From Lentilactobacillus raoultii (GTDB taxonomy: Bacteria > Bacillota > Bacilli > Lactobacillales > Lactobacillaceae): DNA of 64,000 bases. The notes beneath the pieces are model-generated. The model saw nothing but the letters and a program-made list of their open reading frames with translations. It did not search any database and had not been told where the DNA came from. The position numbers and the translations under genes were made by a program. Positions 18,454-26,817 of this stretch are shown in pieces. Numbering within the stretch: the first letter of the stretch is position 1; each line of letters starts with the position of its first letter. The DNA lies in NCBI RefSeq assembly GCF_900411375.1, contig NZ_LS423002.1:1-64000 (forward strand). Direction: 5' to 3'.

Positions 18454-19677
18454 ATGGCAAAAGAAAAGACACCACAATGGAAGAAAAACTTATGGGCGCT
18501 TTGGTTTGGCAATTTTGCCACCGGTGCCGGCGCGAGTATGGCACTCCCATTTCTGCCGCTGTTTATTACTGAACTGGGGAATTTTCCCAAGTGGGAGTTG
18601 ACATTATACTCTGGACTGGCTTTTTCAAGCGTGTTTTTAAGTCAGGCGATTGTGTCACCTATGTGGGGAAATTTAGCGGATCGAACCGGTCGAAAACCAA
18701 TGCTGTTGCGAGCGTCAATTGGGATGACAATCAGTGCGACGCTGTGTGGATTGGCTACCAATGTCTGGGTATTGATTTTCATTCGACTAATCCAGGGGAC
18801 TTTCTCGGGTTACATTAACAATGCATATGCGTTAATGGCTAGTGAAGTGCCACAAGAAGAAAGCGGCCACACAATGGGCACTTTGACCACCGGTAACGTT
18901 GGTGGTAATCTCATTGGGCCAATCATTGGCGGGTATTTGTCCGGTATCTTTGGCTACCGACTGCCCTTCTACATTTTTGGTTTTATGATGTTACTGGCAT
19001 CGATTTCAACTTGGTTATTTGTTAAAGAGGACTTTAAACCGGTTAAGAAAAATGCCAAGTTGGGCATTCGGGATGCCTTTGCCGGGATTCAAAAGAAGTG
19101 GATTGTTTCGGCAATGATTATTTCATCTATGCTAATCATGGCGGCTACTATGTCGATTAATCCAATTATCAGTTTGTTTGTTAGAGAGCTGATGCACGGG
19201 CACGGTAACGTGGCGTTTGCCAGTGGGGTGATCGCGGCACTGCCGGGGATTGCCACCATTTTAACGGCACCGACTTTAGGGAAATTAGGGGACCACATTG
19301 GACCGGAAAAGATTTTGCTGGCCGGATTGATTTTTTCGGCGGTTGTCTTTTTCCCGATGACCTTTGTGACCACGGTTTTAGTCCTGGGGATCTTAAGATT
19401 TTTGATTGGAATTGCCAACGCCGCGTTAATGCCGATTACTCAAACCGTTATGACGCTGGAAACACCAGCTAATTCGGTTAGTCGGATTTTCAGCTATAAT
19501 CAGTCTGCCCAAGCGGTTGGAGCGGTCGTTGGCCCAATGATGGCCTCAGGAGTTGCTGGAATTTTAGATTATCGATATGTCTTTTTAATGACGACCCTAC
19601 TGGTTTTACTTAACCTGGTGATCGTGTTGATCGCTTACCATAAGGATCGTGGTCGTCGAACGGCGCCTTTAGAGTAA
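18454..19677 (+). CDS. MFS multidrug-type exporter (DHA1)
   Basis: 407 residues, 12 membrane segments. Motif A GNLADRTGRKPMLL in loop 2-3 and the antiporter motif C-like GGNLIGPIIGGYLSG in segment 5 mark a drug:H+ antiporter of the TetA/PmrA type. The C-terminus is basic (DRGRRTAPLE). The ribosome site is weak. It has its own promoter and terminator, and no functional link to xylAB can be seen. Confidence 0.82.
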   Translation: MAKEKTPQWKKNLWALWFGNFATGAGASMALPFLPLFITELGNFPKWELTLYSGLAFSSVFLSQAIVSPMWGNLADRTGRKPMLLRASIGMTISATLCGLATNVWVLIFIRLIQGTFSGYINNAYALMASEVPQEESGHTMGTLTTGNVGGNLIGPIIGGYLSGIFGYRLPFYIFGFMMLLASISTWLFVKEDFKPVKKNAKLGIRDAFAGIQKKWIVSAMIISSMLIMAATMSINPIISLFVRELMHGHGNVAFASGVIAALPGIATILTAPTLGKLGDHIGPEKILLAGLIFSAVVFFPMTFVTTVLVLGILRFLIGIANAALMPITQTVMTLETPANSVSRIFSYNQSAQAVGAVVGPMMASGVAGILDYRYVFLMTTLLVLLNLVIVLIAYHKDRGRRTAPLE

Positions 19678-19687
19678 ATTAAGTATT

Positions 19688-19744
19688 AAAAAAGTTGAGA
19701 CAGAAGTTACTACCGCTTTTTAACTTCTGCCTCAACTTTTTTTA
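19688..19744 (+). terminator. Intrinsic terminator
   Basis: AAAGTTGAG(A)CAGAAGTTA pairs with TAACTTCTG(C)CTCAACTTT and runs into seven T. Confidence 0.85.
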
Positions 19745-19897
19745 CTCGAAATAGAGAATCTTTACCATTTCTTAATAATTTGACTAGTTGGGAGGCTTAT
19801 CAAAATGGTGTCGGTTTCATGAAACCGGTCTCGTTAAAAATCGTCAAAAGGGCATAGCCGTGGTAACAAATTGATTGTATAATCGGTTCAAAATTAA

Positions 19898-20014
19898 GTG
19901 AGTGGATCAAAGCGGTTAGATTTCGGAGTGTAAGGCGTTGATTCGGAAAATCCCGGTTTTGGATTTTTTGAATCAATCCCTTACAGGTAGAAATCTGCTT
20001 TGAGGAACTGTCCT
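19898..20014 (+). repeat. Structured palindromic element, copy 2 (complete)
   Basis: GTGAGTG at the start and GGAACTGTCCT at the end. Stems: TCAAAGC/GCTTTGA, AGATTTC/GAAATCT, GTAAGG/CCTTAC, TTGATTC/GAATCAA and AAAATCC/GGATTTT. Bulges GGAGT, CG and AGGTA and apical loop CGGTTT correspond to those of copy 1. The minus-strand frame 19800-20153 across this block is an artefact of the repeats. Confidence 0.8.
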
Positions 20015-20021
20015 CCAAAAA

Positions 20022-20088
20022 GTGAGTGAAACCAAACAGTAATCTACGATCCCTTAGACGCAGTAGATTGTTTGGCGGAACTGTCCTA
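20022..20088 (+). repeat. Structured palindromic element, copy 3 (internal deletion)
   Basis: Keeps both ends (GTGAGTG, GGAACTGTCCTAA) and the basal stems CCAAAC/GTTTGG and AATCTAC/GTAGATT of copy 1. The two apical stems and most of the third are deleted: ATCTACG runs directly into ATCCCTTAG. Confidence 0.7.
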
Positions 20089-20094
20089 AAAACA

Positions 20095-20142
20095 GTGAGT
20101 GGATCAAAGCGGTTAGATTTCGGAGTGTCAGGCGTTGATTCG
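20095..20142 (+). repeat. Structured palindromic element, copy 4 (5' half)
   Basis: Repeats the first half of copy 2 (GTGAGTGGATCAAAGCGG, TTAGATTTCGGAGTGTCAGG) and then breaks off, leaving no 3' arm. It ends 86 nt before the first of the paired 153-aa membrane genes. Confidence 0.65.
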
Positions 20143-20227
20143 ATGGCAGTCACTTGCTTAATTTTGCCAGATTAAGGACACCGGTTTTTAGAGAGAGAAC
20201 TGAGAAGACTATCAGGGGGTTATACAT

Positions 20228-20689
20228 ATGACAATATTTTTGAAAATTACAGATTTCCTGTTGCTTTATTTGTTAATTGCACTGTGGGTTGGCGATTTCT
20301 TCTCAATGAGAATGCAGGGGAAAGCTTCCGAGGCCGTTTCCAAGTTATTAAGGAATGATGCTGAACCACTGAAGATTGCAATTGAGAATCCGGTACATAT
20401 TTCTGATGCGACTCAAGCCTTAATTGACAAGAAGCTGGCATCGATTAACCGTTGGTACTGGCTGGCCAAGAAGAACGTTGTTATGCTGGTTGTTTTAGGT
20501 CTTCAGCAGTGGTTGGTAATCACAGCCAAGCAAAACTGGGGGTTGGTAACAATTGAACTGGCGATGTTAGTGATCTGTGGCATTATTTTGGCTGCTGATT
20601 TGCGGGTCAATCATGTTCGGGTTCAACTTGAAAAAGCATTGAAGCCGTATGAAGACCGGTTGTGGTTTGAGTATCAACTTCGAAGTTGA
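20228..20689 (+). CDS. 153-aa membrane protein, tandem paralogue 1
   Basis: Unknown family. One N-terminal hydrophobic segment (about 6-25, LLLYLLIALWVGDFFSM), a charged middle, then a hydrophobic pair (about 84-125) and a conserved amphipathic end (VRVQLEKALKPYEDRLWFEY). The next gene at 20933 encodes a protein of identical length, about two-thirds identical by eye, with INRWYWLA/IHRWYWLA, LQQWLV-x-TAKQNWGLV and the C-terminal motif in common. AGGGGGT precedes ATG 20228. A terminator lies between the copies. Confidence 0.65.
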   Translation: MTIFLKITDFLLLYLLIALWVGDFFSMRMQGKASEAVSKLLRNDAEPLKIAIENPVHISDATQALIDKKLASINRWYWLAKKNVVMLVVLGLQQWLVITAKQNWGLVTIELAMLVICGIILAADLRVNHVRVQLEKALKPYEDRLWFEYQLRS

Positions 20690-20715
20690 TGTTAGGGCCT
20701 CAATGGGCTTACAAC

Positions 20716-20757
20716 AAAAAGGTGGTTAACGTATTAAACGCGTTTGGCCGCCTTTTT
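20716..20757 (+). terminator. Intrinsic terminator
   Basis: AAAAAGGTGG pairs with CCGCCTTTTT, so the two paralogous membrane genes are separate transcription units. Confidence 0.75.
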
Positions 20758-20932
20758 GGTTACTACAAATTCACAGGCATCTTATTACACTTTTTGAAGG
20801 GATGGTTGTATACTTTGGGAAAAATCATCAAGGGTGATCAGAAGTGCATTGGGGGATGCCGATAGAAATGGACAAGTAGTGCCAACAAACAGCTTGTCAA
20901 GGGTACAAATACGAGAGTTTGGAGGGATTAAA

Positions 20933-21394
20933 ATGACTGACTTTTTAAAACTGACTGACTTCATCTTAATTTATATCTTAATTGCACTTTGGGTTGGTGA
21001 CTTCTTCTCAATGCGAAGGGTTGGAAAATCATCCACCTACGTTTCCGAACTGCTGAAAAAGGACGCGAAGGGGCTACAGATTGCTCTTGAAAAACCGGCT
21101 AATTTTACCAGTGACCTTCAAAAGCTGGTGACAAAGAAGATTCGGGCAATTCACCGTTGGTACTGGCTGGCTAATAAAACCTTGGCGATGATCGGAATTC
21201 TGGGACTGCAGCAATGGCTGGTGATGACAGCTAAACAAAATTGGGGACTGGTTGTGATTGAGGTCACCATGTTGGTCATTTGTGGCGTTATTTTGGCGGC
21301 CGACTTTCGGGTGAACATTGTGAGAGTCCAACTGGAAAAAGCATTAAAACCATACGAGGATCGGCTTTGGTTTGAATATCGACTCAGAAGCTGA
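20933..21394 (+). CDS. 153-aa membrane protein, tandem paralogue 2
   Basis: Start at ATG 20933 after GGAGGG; the upstream open frame has no ribosome site. Same length and topology as the gene at 20228: hydrophobic start (FILIYILIALWVGDFFSM), charged linker, helical hairpin with LQQWLVMTAKQNWGLV, and the ending KALKPYEDRLWFEYRLRS. Silent third-position differences are frequent, so the duplication is old and both copies are kept under selection. Function unknown. Confidence 0.65.
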   Translation: MTDFLKLTDFILIYILIALWVGDFFSMRRVGKSSTYVSELLKKDAKGLQIALEKPANFTSDLQKLVTKKIRAIHRWYWLANKTLAMIGILGLQQWLVMTAKQNWGLVVIEVTMLVICGVILAADFRVNIVRVQLEKALKPYEDRLWFEYRLRS

Positions 21395-21509
21395 ACACTA
21401 GTTTTAACTTAAGTTTAAGCTCAAAAATATCCTTTTTTCTTTGGTTAGTGGTACATTAAAGCTGTGGTAAACAGTGCCACGTAGATCATTGATGGGGGTA
21501 GAATTGGAT

Positions 21510-22823
21510 ATGAAATTTGAAGCAAGAAAATCACTATACGTTGGATTAGCGGCCTTGTCATTCGTTGCAGCAACTGGTTTTGCGGCGACTCAAGCAAGTG
21601 CTAAGACTTATGCCAGGGTGACATCAAATGCCACTTTGACAACTGATCCAACCACTCGAAACGTCACGACAAATGGTTCCAACGCCTTATATACAAAGGC
21701 TGGTACGTTGCGGGGCGCGCGAGTGGTTGCTGGCAAAGCCACTTTGGCTCAGTATGGCAATTCAAACAGTTCCCAGCAGTATTTCCGGGCTTATCGGGTC
21801 GCTACCACTAATAAAGGATCAGTTTACTATAAGGTGGTGTCGTTTAACGGCAACCTTAGAGGCTGGATTTATGGCGGCCGTTCAACAAACGCATTTGGCG
21901 GCGGCATTGCGTCGGCCAATACCATGACGCCGGCAAGCTTGCCATCAGTCACCAAAGGCTATACGTTGACGAATGTTAATAAGAATTCACTCTGGGTGAA
22001 CCCAAAGTGGAGTCAATATAAAGCAAAGCAGGCAGATATGAGCGGTTATAAGAGCGGCGATACCTTTACGATTACCAGCGCTGCCACTAAGACCCGTGAA
22101 GGCTGGCTGTACTATCAAGTGACAGATGATAACAATTCTGCTGTAACTGGCTGGGTCTTTGCTGGCGGGTTAACTGCGCCGGCGACTAATCCATCAACCA
22201 ATACCACGACGCCAACCAAGGATAACAGCATTCAAATTGTTTACTTGAACGCGTCCGGTCAGCAGGTCGGTCAGACTTACAACTGGATTATTCAAAGCAG
22301 TGATTTGAAGTCTGGCGCTAAGCTGACGAATGGTGCCAAATTAGGCGACATATTAACCAACTCGACTGAATTAACGGATGTGGCCAATAAGAATGTGCCG
22401 GCTGGCTACACCATCAGTAAGAGTCAGCCGAATAATCCGGTGGCTAATGTGACTGTCGGTAGTAACTACACGGTTTATGTGGATCAAAGCGTTCAGAAAT
22501 ATGCCTCGCAATTGACTTATTACGATGCTAAAACCAACAATCAAATTCTAAGTTCGCAGTTGCAGGGTAACTCTTATCCACAATTGTCAACGATTGAACA
22601 GGGAATTTTCAGTAGCCCAACACAAACGACGATTCAACCGGCATTGTTTGATAACGCCATCTTTACAAACGGTGGCCGGCTATCCGGGTTAACCGGAAAC
22701 ACAATCAACGCCGGTGGCCAAATCTTCACACCAAGTTGGCGGTTTGATGCGGCGAAAACAAAGCAGGCAAATGCCAATATCAAATACGGTGACACGATTA
22801 AGCTTTATTACGATGAAAATTAA
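21510..22823 (+). CDS. S-layer protein, SlpA-like
   Basis: 437 residues from ATG 21510, 8 nt after GGGGGTAG. Signal peptide of about 31 residues ending QASA-K. The mature N-terminal part has paired SH3-like repeats (RGWIYGG, TGWVFAGG), TTRNVTTNGSNALYTKAGT and YFRAYRVATTNKGSVYYKVV, which I recognise as the cell-wall-binding region of Lactobacillus brevis SlpA (465 aa). The C-terminal half is the variable, Thr/Asn-rich assembly domain. Few Cys and a high predicted pI fit S-layer proteins. Followed by a strong terminator. Confidence 0.85.
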   Translation: MKFEARKSLYVGLAALSFVAATGFAATQASAKTYARVTSNATLTTDPTTRNVTTNGSNALYTKAGTLRGARVVAGKATLAQYGNSNSSQQYFRAYRVATTNKGSVYYKVVSFNGNLRGWIYGGRSTNAFGGGIASANTMTPASLPSVTKGYTLTNVNKNSLWVNPKWSQYKAKQADMSGYKSGDTFTITSAATKTREGWLYYQVTDDNNSAVTGWVFAGGLTAPATNPSTNTTTPTKDNSIQIVYLNASGQQVGQTYNWIIQSSDLKSGAKLTNGAKLGDILTNSTELTDVANKNVPAGYTISKSQPNNPVANVTVGSNYTVYVDQSVQKYASQLTYYDAKTNNQILSSQLQGNSYPQLSTIEQGIFSSPTQTTIQPALFDNAIFTNGGRLSGLTGNTINAGGQIFTPSWRFDAAKTKQANANIKYGDTIKLYYDEN

Positions 22824-22850
22824 TTAGGATTCATCAAAAAAATGATTAAT

Positions 22851-22884
22851 AAAAACGGCTTCCATCTTTGGAGGCCGTTTTTTA
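22851..22884. terminator. Bidirectional intrinsic terminator
   Basis: AAAAACGGC-TTCC pairs with GGA-GGCCGTTTTTT between the convergent S-layer gene and melA. Confidence 0.85.
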
Positions 22885-22914
22885 ATATAGGGTGTCTGGC
22901 TTGATTGAACCGGT

Positions 22915-25131
22915 TTATTCAACAGCTTTCACAACGAAGAGCTGTGAGTGAAAGTCCTTGGATGAGTTACCATCCGGCAGAATGGTCGGCACAAAGTAAC
23001 CGGCATGCATGAGTTCATCCCCATAATAGATCTCGGTATCATCGTTAACGCGATACTGTTGATCGGGCAGTAAGCCTTTAAAGTAGAAACGGGTGTAAGG
23101 GACGTTAACGTGATTGAGTATTTGGTAACGCGCGGCAATCGCCTGCTTCTGATCAGCACTGACTACCTGCCAACTAATCACGTTGCCGTCGCCGGTAAAT
23201 GGACTGTCGATTCGATAGAAAGTCTCAAATTGAAAGAGGCGGCGATATTGCTTATAGAAGGCCACCTGCGCTTTGATTTGGTCGCGTTCGGCATCTGTGA
23301 GTTTGGTGATATCCAATTCATAACCAAAGTCGCCAAAGAAAGCCACGTCACCCCGAGTCTTGAGCGAGGTGATCCGACCAGTTTGATCATTTGGCACGGC
23401 TGAAACGTGAGCGCCCATCATGGTTTGCGGATAACCATAGGATGTCCCAAATTGTATCAGCAATCGTTCAACGGCGTCGGTATCGTCGCTGGTCCAGGCT
23501 TGCGGTGCGTAATACATCATCCCCAAGTCAAAGCGGCCACCACCGGAAGCACAGGATTCAAACAGGACGTCCGGATAAGCGTTGGTCAGTCGGTCATAAA
23601 GCTGGTAAACGCCAAGAATGTAACGGTGTGGGAGTTCCAACTGCTGGGAGCGATCCAAAGCTGAGCTGAACATTTCTGTGATGTGGCGGTTCATATCCCA
23701 TTTAATATAATCTAAATGAGCAGATTCAATCATGTGACTCATGAGGTTATAGAGATAGTCAATAACGGCTGGTCGGGTCATGTCAAGAACAAATTGATGC
23801 CGCCCAGGGCTTGGGGTTGCTTTGGGCGCTCGAATCATCCACTCAGGATGTTTTTGATAGAGTTCACTATCAATTGAGATCATTTCCGGTTCAAACCAGA
23901 GACCAAATTTCATCCCTAAATCATGTACCTGTTGACTAAAGTGTTCAATGCCATCCGGGAATTTTTTCCGATCGACAAACCAATCACCCAGCGAGGTTGT
24001 GTCATCATCGCGGTGGCCAAACCAACCATCATCCAGGACAAACATTTCGATTCCCAACTGGTGGGCTTGGTTCACAATTGTCATTAACTTACTTTCGTTG
24101 AAATTAAAATAGGTTGCTTCCCAATTGTTAATTAAAATTGGGCGATCTTCATGCGCAAATCGTGGATTGACTAAGTGTTGCTGATAGAAGGCTGCCATTT
24201 GTTGTGAAAGTTGATTCATCCCAGCATTCGTGTAACTGAAGACGGCTTCCGGCGTTTGAAATGACGCTTTGGCCGGCAGGTTCCACCCGAATTCGTCAGG
24301 ATTAATCCCAATCAGAACACGGCTGGTGGCATATTGATCAACCTCGACGGAGTCCAAAAAGTTGCCGGAGTAAATTAAATTAAACCCCAAAACGTCACCT
24401 TGCTGATCAGTGGTGTCTGGTCGAGCCAACATGACGAATGGATTCTGCTGGTGACTGGAAGAGGTTCGTAAGCTGCCAATACTTTGGACGCCTGGTCGTA
24501 GGTGATTACGATAGAGGTGCCGTTCACGAGCCCATGTTCCGGAAAATTGAATAAAATCGTAGTTGGCATCTGGCAGATCGAGTTGGGCACTTAGCGCCCG
24601 GTTGAGGAATAATTTTTCCGGCGTGGGATTGGTAAACTTAGTGCTTCTGACAATCACGTCCTGATGGGGAAAGAGTGTATAAATTAATTCCAATAAGAGG
24701 CCAGTAATCTGATCTTTAAAGTAAACAATCAATGTTTGGGCATCATCGTTGGTATCATCGAACGTCGACGGCAGGTTGACTAATCGCTGCTTTCCGGCTA
24801 AAAGTTGATAATGGTCATACTTTAATTCGGTAATTCGGCTGCCGTTTTCTTGAGTGACCTGGAAGGCGGGAAGCCGAAAATCACCTTTGCCAAGGCCTGA
24901 ATATTCGGCTTTGAGGGCGCCCGGTTGGAAATGGGGATCGGCTTCACTGAGGGATGGGTTGTCATTTCGCCATTCCCGAGTGATTAAATTTTGATAGTTA
25001 GGCTGAACGTGAATTTGACGACCGTAATAAATCTGACCAGCTTCACCGTTTTCCATGATGCGGAAGATATAACTGGTGTGATCGGTTTGAAGATGAAAAA
25101 CTAAATGGTCATCGTTGATATGAATTGTCAT
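22915..25131 (-). CDS. melA: Alpha-galactosidase (GH36)
   Basis: 738 residues from ATG 25131, 9 nt after AAAGG; the longer frame lacks a ribosome site, and 738 is the usual length of lactobacillar MelA. Hydrolyses terminal alpha-1,6-galactose of melibiose, raffinose and stachyose. Domains: N-terminal beta-supersandwich, (beta/alpha)8 barrel with LDDGWFGHRDDD, nucleophile Asp479 (KWDMNR), ESCASGGGRFD and the acid/base Asp549 region (SDDTDAVERL), then a C-terminal beta domain. No signal peptide, so cytoplasmic. A cre-like site lies at 25206-25219. Confidence 0.95.
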   Translation of the reverse strand: MTIHINDDHLVFHLQTDHTSYIFRIMENGEAGQIYYGRQIHVQPNYQNLITREWRNDNPSLSEADPHFQPGALKAEYSGLGKGDFRLPAFQVTQENGSRITELKYDHYQLLAGKQRLVNLPSTFDDTNDDAQTLIVYFKDQITGLLLELIYTLFPHQDVIVRSTKFTNPTPEKLFLNRALSAQLDLPDANYDFIQFSGTWARERHLYRNHLRPGVQSIGSLRTSSSHQQNPFVMLARPDTTDQQGDVLGFNLIYSGNFLDSVEVDQYATSRVLIGINPDEFGWNLPAKASFQTPEAVFSYTNAGMNQLSQQMAAFYQQHLVNPRFAHEDRPILINNWEATYFNFNESKLMTIVNQAHQLGIEMFVLDDGWFGHRDDDTTSLGDWFVDRKKFPDGIEHFSQQVHDLGMKFGLWFEPEMISIDSELYQKHPEWMIRAPKATPSPGRHQFVLDMTRPAVIDYLYNLMSHMIESAHLDYIKWDMNRHITEMFSSALDRSQQLELPHRYILGVYQLYDRLTNAYPDVLFESCASGGGRFDLGMMYYAPQAWTSDDTDAVERLLIQFGTSYGYPQTMMGAHVSAVPNDQTGRITSLKTRGDVAFFGDFGYELDITKLTDAERDQIKAQVAFYKQYRRLFQFETFYRIDSPFTGDGNVISWQVVSADQKQAIAARYQILNHVNVPYTRFYFKGLLPDQQYRVNDDTEIYYGDELMHAGYFVPTILPDGNSSKDFHSQLFVVKAVE

Positions 25132-25205
25132 TTGCGCCATCCTTTCGAAATTAAGTGCCGAAAATAACCGGTTGGCACTTTGAATAATGTCTGTTACATC
25201 TCTAA

Positions 25206-25219
25206 GGTAACCGTTTTCA
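25206..25219 (-). promoter_or_regulatory. cre-like site upstream of melA
   Basis: On the minus strand TGAAAACGGTTACC matches TGWAANCGNTNWCA at 13 of 14 positions. A further inverted repeat AAGTGCC-N14-GGCACTT (25153-25180) lies between it and melA and could bind a specific regulator. Confidence 0.6.
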
Positions 25220-25338
25220 ACAATAAACACAATACTCAGATTGGTAGAATTTCGATTTTAATTTAATGTTAATTTCTAGCGTTTTTGATCGTTCCGTACC
25301 ATAATAGGATTACCAAAGAAATCCGAGGAGGCATCGTA

Positions 25339-26166
25339 ATGTCAATTTTAACTGAAACGTACCAGTTAAATAATGGTAATGAAATTCCCAAAGTTGGTTT
25401 TGGGACCTGGCAGATTCCGGGAGGTAAACCAACGTATGAGGCGGTAACAGCAGCTTTAAAAGCGGGTTACCGACATGTTGATACGGCAAAAGCCTACCGA
25501 AACGAGGAAAGTGTGGGTCAGGCAATTTTTGATTCCGATGTCGATCGTGAAAATGTGTTTGTGACCTCTAAGCTGCCGGCTGAAACTAAAACTTATGACG
25601 GTGTGATTAAAGATTTTCAATCCACGATGAAAGCGTTGGACTTTTCGTATTTGGATTTATATTTAATTCACGCACCGTGGCCGTGGGCTCAAAGAGGGTC
25701 AACAGACTATGATCAGGCTAACCGCGAAGTCTGGCAGGCAATGCAGGACATCTATGAAAGTGGTGAAGTGAAGGCAATTGGCGTTTCCAACTTCAACGTT
25801 CACGACTTGCAAAATATTTTAGCAACCGCGGATATCAAGCCGGCCGTCAACCAAATTCGGTATTTTGCCGGCTACACGGAACCGCAGATCACGAAATTCA
25901 CCAAAGATAACGGTATTTTGGTGGAGGCTTATTCGCCATTGGCAACCGGGGCCTTGTTCGAAAATGAGGACATCCAGACAATGGCGAATAAGTATGGTGT
26001 TAGTGTGGCACAATTAGCAATTAAATTTGTACTCCAAAATGGTGTGTTACCGTTACCAAAAGCGGTTAATGAAAACCACATTAAAAATAACACCCAGTTG
26101 AATTTTGAGATTAGTCAGGATGACATGCAGCGATTGGATGATTTGAATGGGAGTGACTTCGGGTAG
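25339..26166 (+). CDS. Aldo/keto reductase (AKR5-like)
   Basis: 275 residues from ATG 25339 after GAGGAGG. NADPH-dependent oxidoreductase with the catalytic tetrad in order: Asp and Tyr (GYRHVDTAKAYRNEESVG), Lys (VTSKLP) and His (LIHAPWP), then the cofactor region AIGVSNFNVHDL and PLPKAVNENHIKNN. Resembles 2,5-diketogluconate reductase-type enzymes that reduce small carbonyls; the natural substrate is unknown. A structured repeat begins at the last base of its TAG stop. Confidence 0.9.
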   Translation: MSILTETYQLNNGNEIPKVGFGTWQIPGGKPTYEAVTAALKAGYRHVDTAKAYRNEESVGQAIFDSDVDRENVFVTSKLPAETKTYDGVIKDFQSTMKALDFSYLDLYLIHAPWPWAQRGSTDYDQANREVWQAMQDIYESGEVKAIGVSNFNVHDLQNILATADIKPAVNQIRYFAGYTEPQITKFTKDNGILVEAYSPLATGALFENEDIQTMANKYGVSVAQLAIKFVLQNGVLPLPKAVNENHIKNNTQLNFEISQDDMQRLDDLNGSDFG

Positions 26167-26280
26167 TGCGCGGAGCCAACCCAGGATAAACCGGACTGTA
26201 AAGCGTCATCAGTTAATTCCCGCTTTTGGAATTTGCTGATGACGCTTTACATGTAGGTTTATGGTTGGCGTAGCGGTTCT
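26166..26280 (+). repeat. Structured palindromic element, divergent complete copy
   Basis: Begins at the final G of the preceding stop codon. Stems GCCAACC/GGTTGGC, ATAAACC/GGTTTAT, GTAAAG/CTTTAC, TCATCAG/CTGATGA and AATTCC/GGAATT have the same order and nearly the same lengths as copies 1 and 2, with the equivalent bulges GGACT, CG and ATGTA and loop CGCTTT. The outer ends (GTGCGCG, GCGGTTCTAA) differ from the other copies. Confidence 0.75.
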
Positions 26281-26355
26281 AATCGCAGTTGCAAGACTGA
26301 AAATTATCTCTGGAAAGATATTTCAACCAAACTTTTTTGAAGCTTAAAACCAATT

Positions 26356-26387
26356 TTAAGGTTGAGTTAAGGTAGGACCGTTATTCT
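26356..26387 (+). promoter_or_regulatory. TTAAG direct-repeat promoter (for sRNA 1)
   Basis: TTAAG at 26356-26360 and 26367-26371 (11-nt pitch), then exactly 10 nt to TATTCT (26382-26387). The repeats occupy the -35 region, as in promoters activated by OmpR-family regulators. TTAAG at an 11-nt pitch is also the layout reported for streptococcal CiaR sites. Confidence 0.6.
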
Positions 26388-26393
26388 TTAGAT

Positions 26394-26648
26394 ATTAAAT
26401 ATTCAGAGTGTTTAAGCAAATGATTTCTTCTGATGATACCCTACTCCAAGCGAAAATGTATTTGAAGATGATGAACCCTTAATACCCCCGCTCTGAATAT
26501 TTTGGGAAATGCAATGTACTGTTAGGATACCCGATAATAACTCGCCCCAGATAATTACTAATACCAATAATTTCTAACGAATACACACTCTAGTTACATT
26601 TTCCCTCAAAGTAGCCTTGTTGCAGATGCACAGGGCTTTTTTGTTTGA
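26394..26648 (+). ncRNA. Predicted small RNA 1 (C-rich, terminator-ended)
   Basis: From the expected start near 26394 the transcript opens with AATATTCAGAG (26398-26408), which pairs perfectly with CTCTGAATATT (26491-26501), closing a large loop that exposes ACCCTACTCC and AACCCTTAATACCCCC. A single-stranded stretch follows with GCCCCAG and TTCCCTCAAAG (26601-26611), then a terminator at 26613-26646. TTCCCTCAAAG just before the terminator recurs in small RNA 2. The only ORF is a 20-codon frame without a ribosome site. Prediction from sequence only. Confidence 0.5.
26613..26646 (+). terminator. Intrinsic terminator of sRNA 1
   Basis: AGCCTTGT pairs with ACAGGGCT, followed by TTTTT. Confidence 0.75.
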
Positions 26649-26655
26649 AACCTGA

Positions 26656-26702
26656 AAGTGGTCGGCTGATTTCTTTAACGAGATCAAGCCGACCATTTTT
26701 TA
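26656..26702 (+). terminator. Second terminator hairpin
   Basis: TGGTCGGCTGAT pairs with ATCAAGCCGACCA (one bulged base) and runs into six T. It insulates the next TTAAG promoter (26718) from sRNA 1. Confidence 0.75.
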
Positions 26703-26717
26703 ATTTAGACAATATAT

Positions 26718-26749
26718 TTAAGCTTCAATTAAGCTGTGCCGGTTATTCT
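26718..26749 (+). promoter_or_regulatory. TTAAG direct-repeat promoter, distal of a pair
   Basis: TTAAG at 26718-26722 and 26729-26733, 10 nt, then TATTCT (26744-26749). Exactly 100 nt upstream of an almost identical promoter at 26818. Both would transcribe sRNA 2 and the 29-codon peptide. Confidence 0.6.
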
Positions 26750-26817
26750 ATTAACAATCAAATATGACCAAGCAAGTAGAGATAATTCAAAAAAATAATT
26801 AACAAACTGAAATTGAT

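Noticed and set aside
19800-20153. 117-codon minus-strand open frame
   Set aside because: It lies entirely across the palindromic repeat copies and has no ribosome site; the frame is a by-product of repeat sequence.
21404-21435. Possible sixth TTAAG promoter upstream of the S-layer gene
   Set aside because: TTAAC/TTAAG have the 11-nt pitch, but the -10 position holds TCCTTT, which is not a credible -10, so it was not counted.
23110-23669. Several plus-strand frames opposite melA
   Set aside because: Antisense shadows of a gene with clear GH36 motifs.
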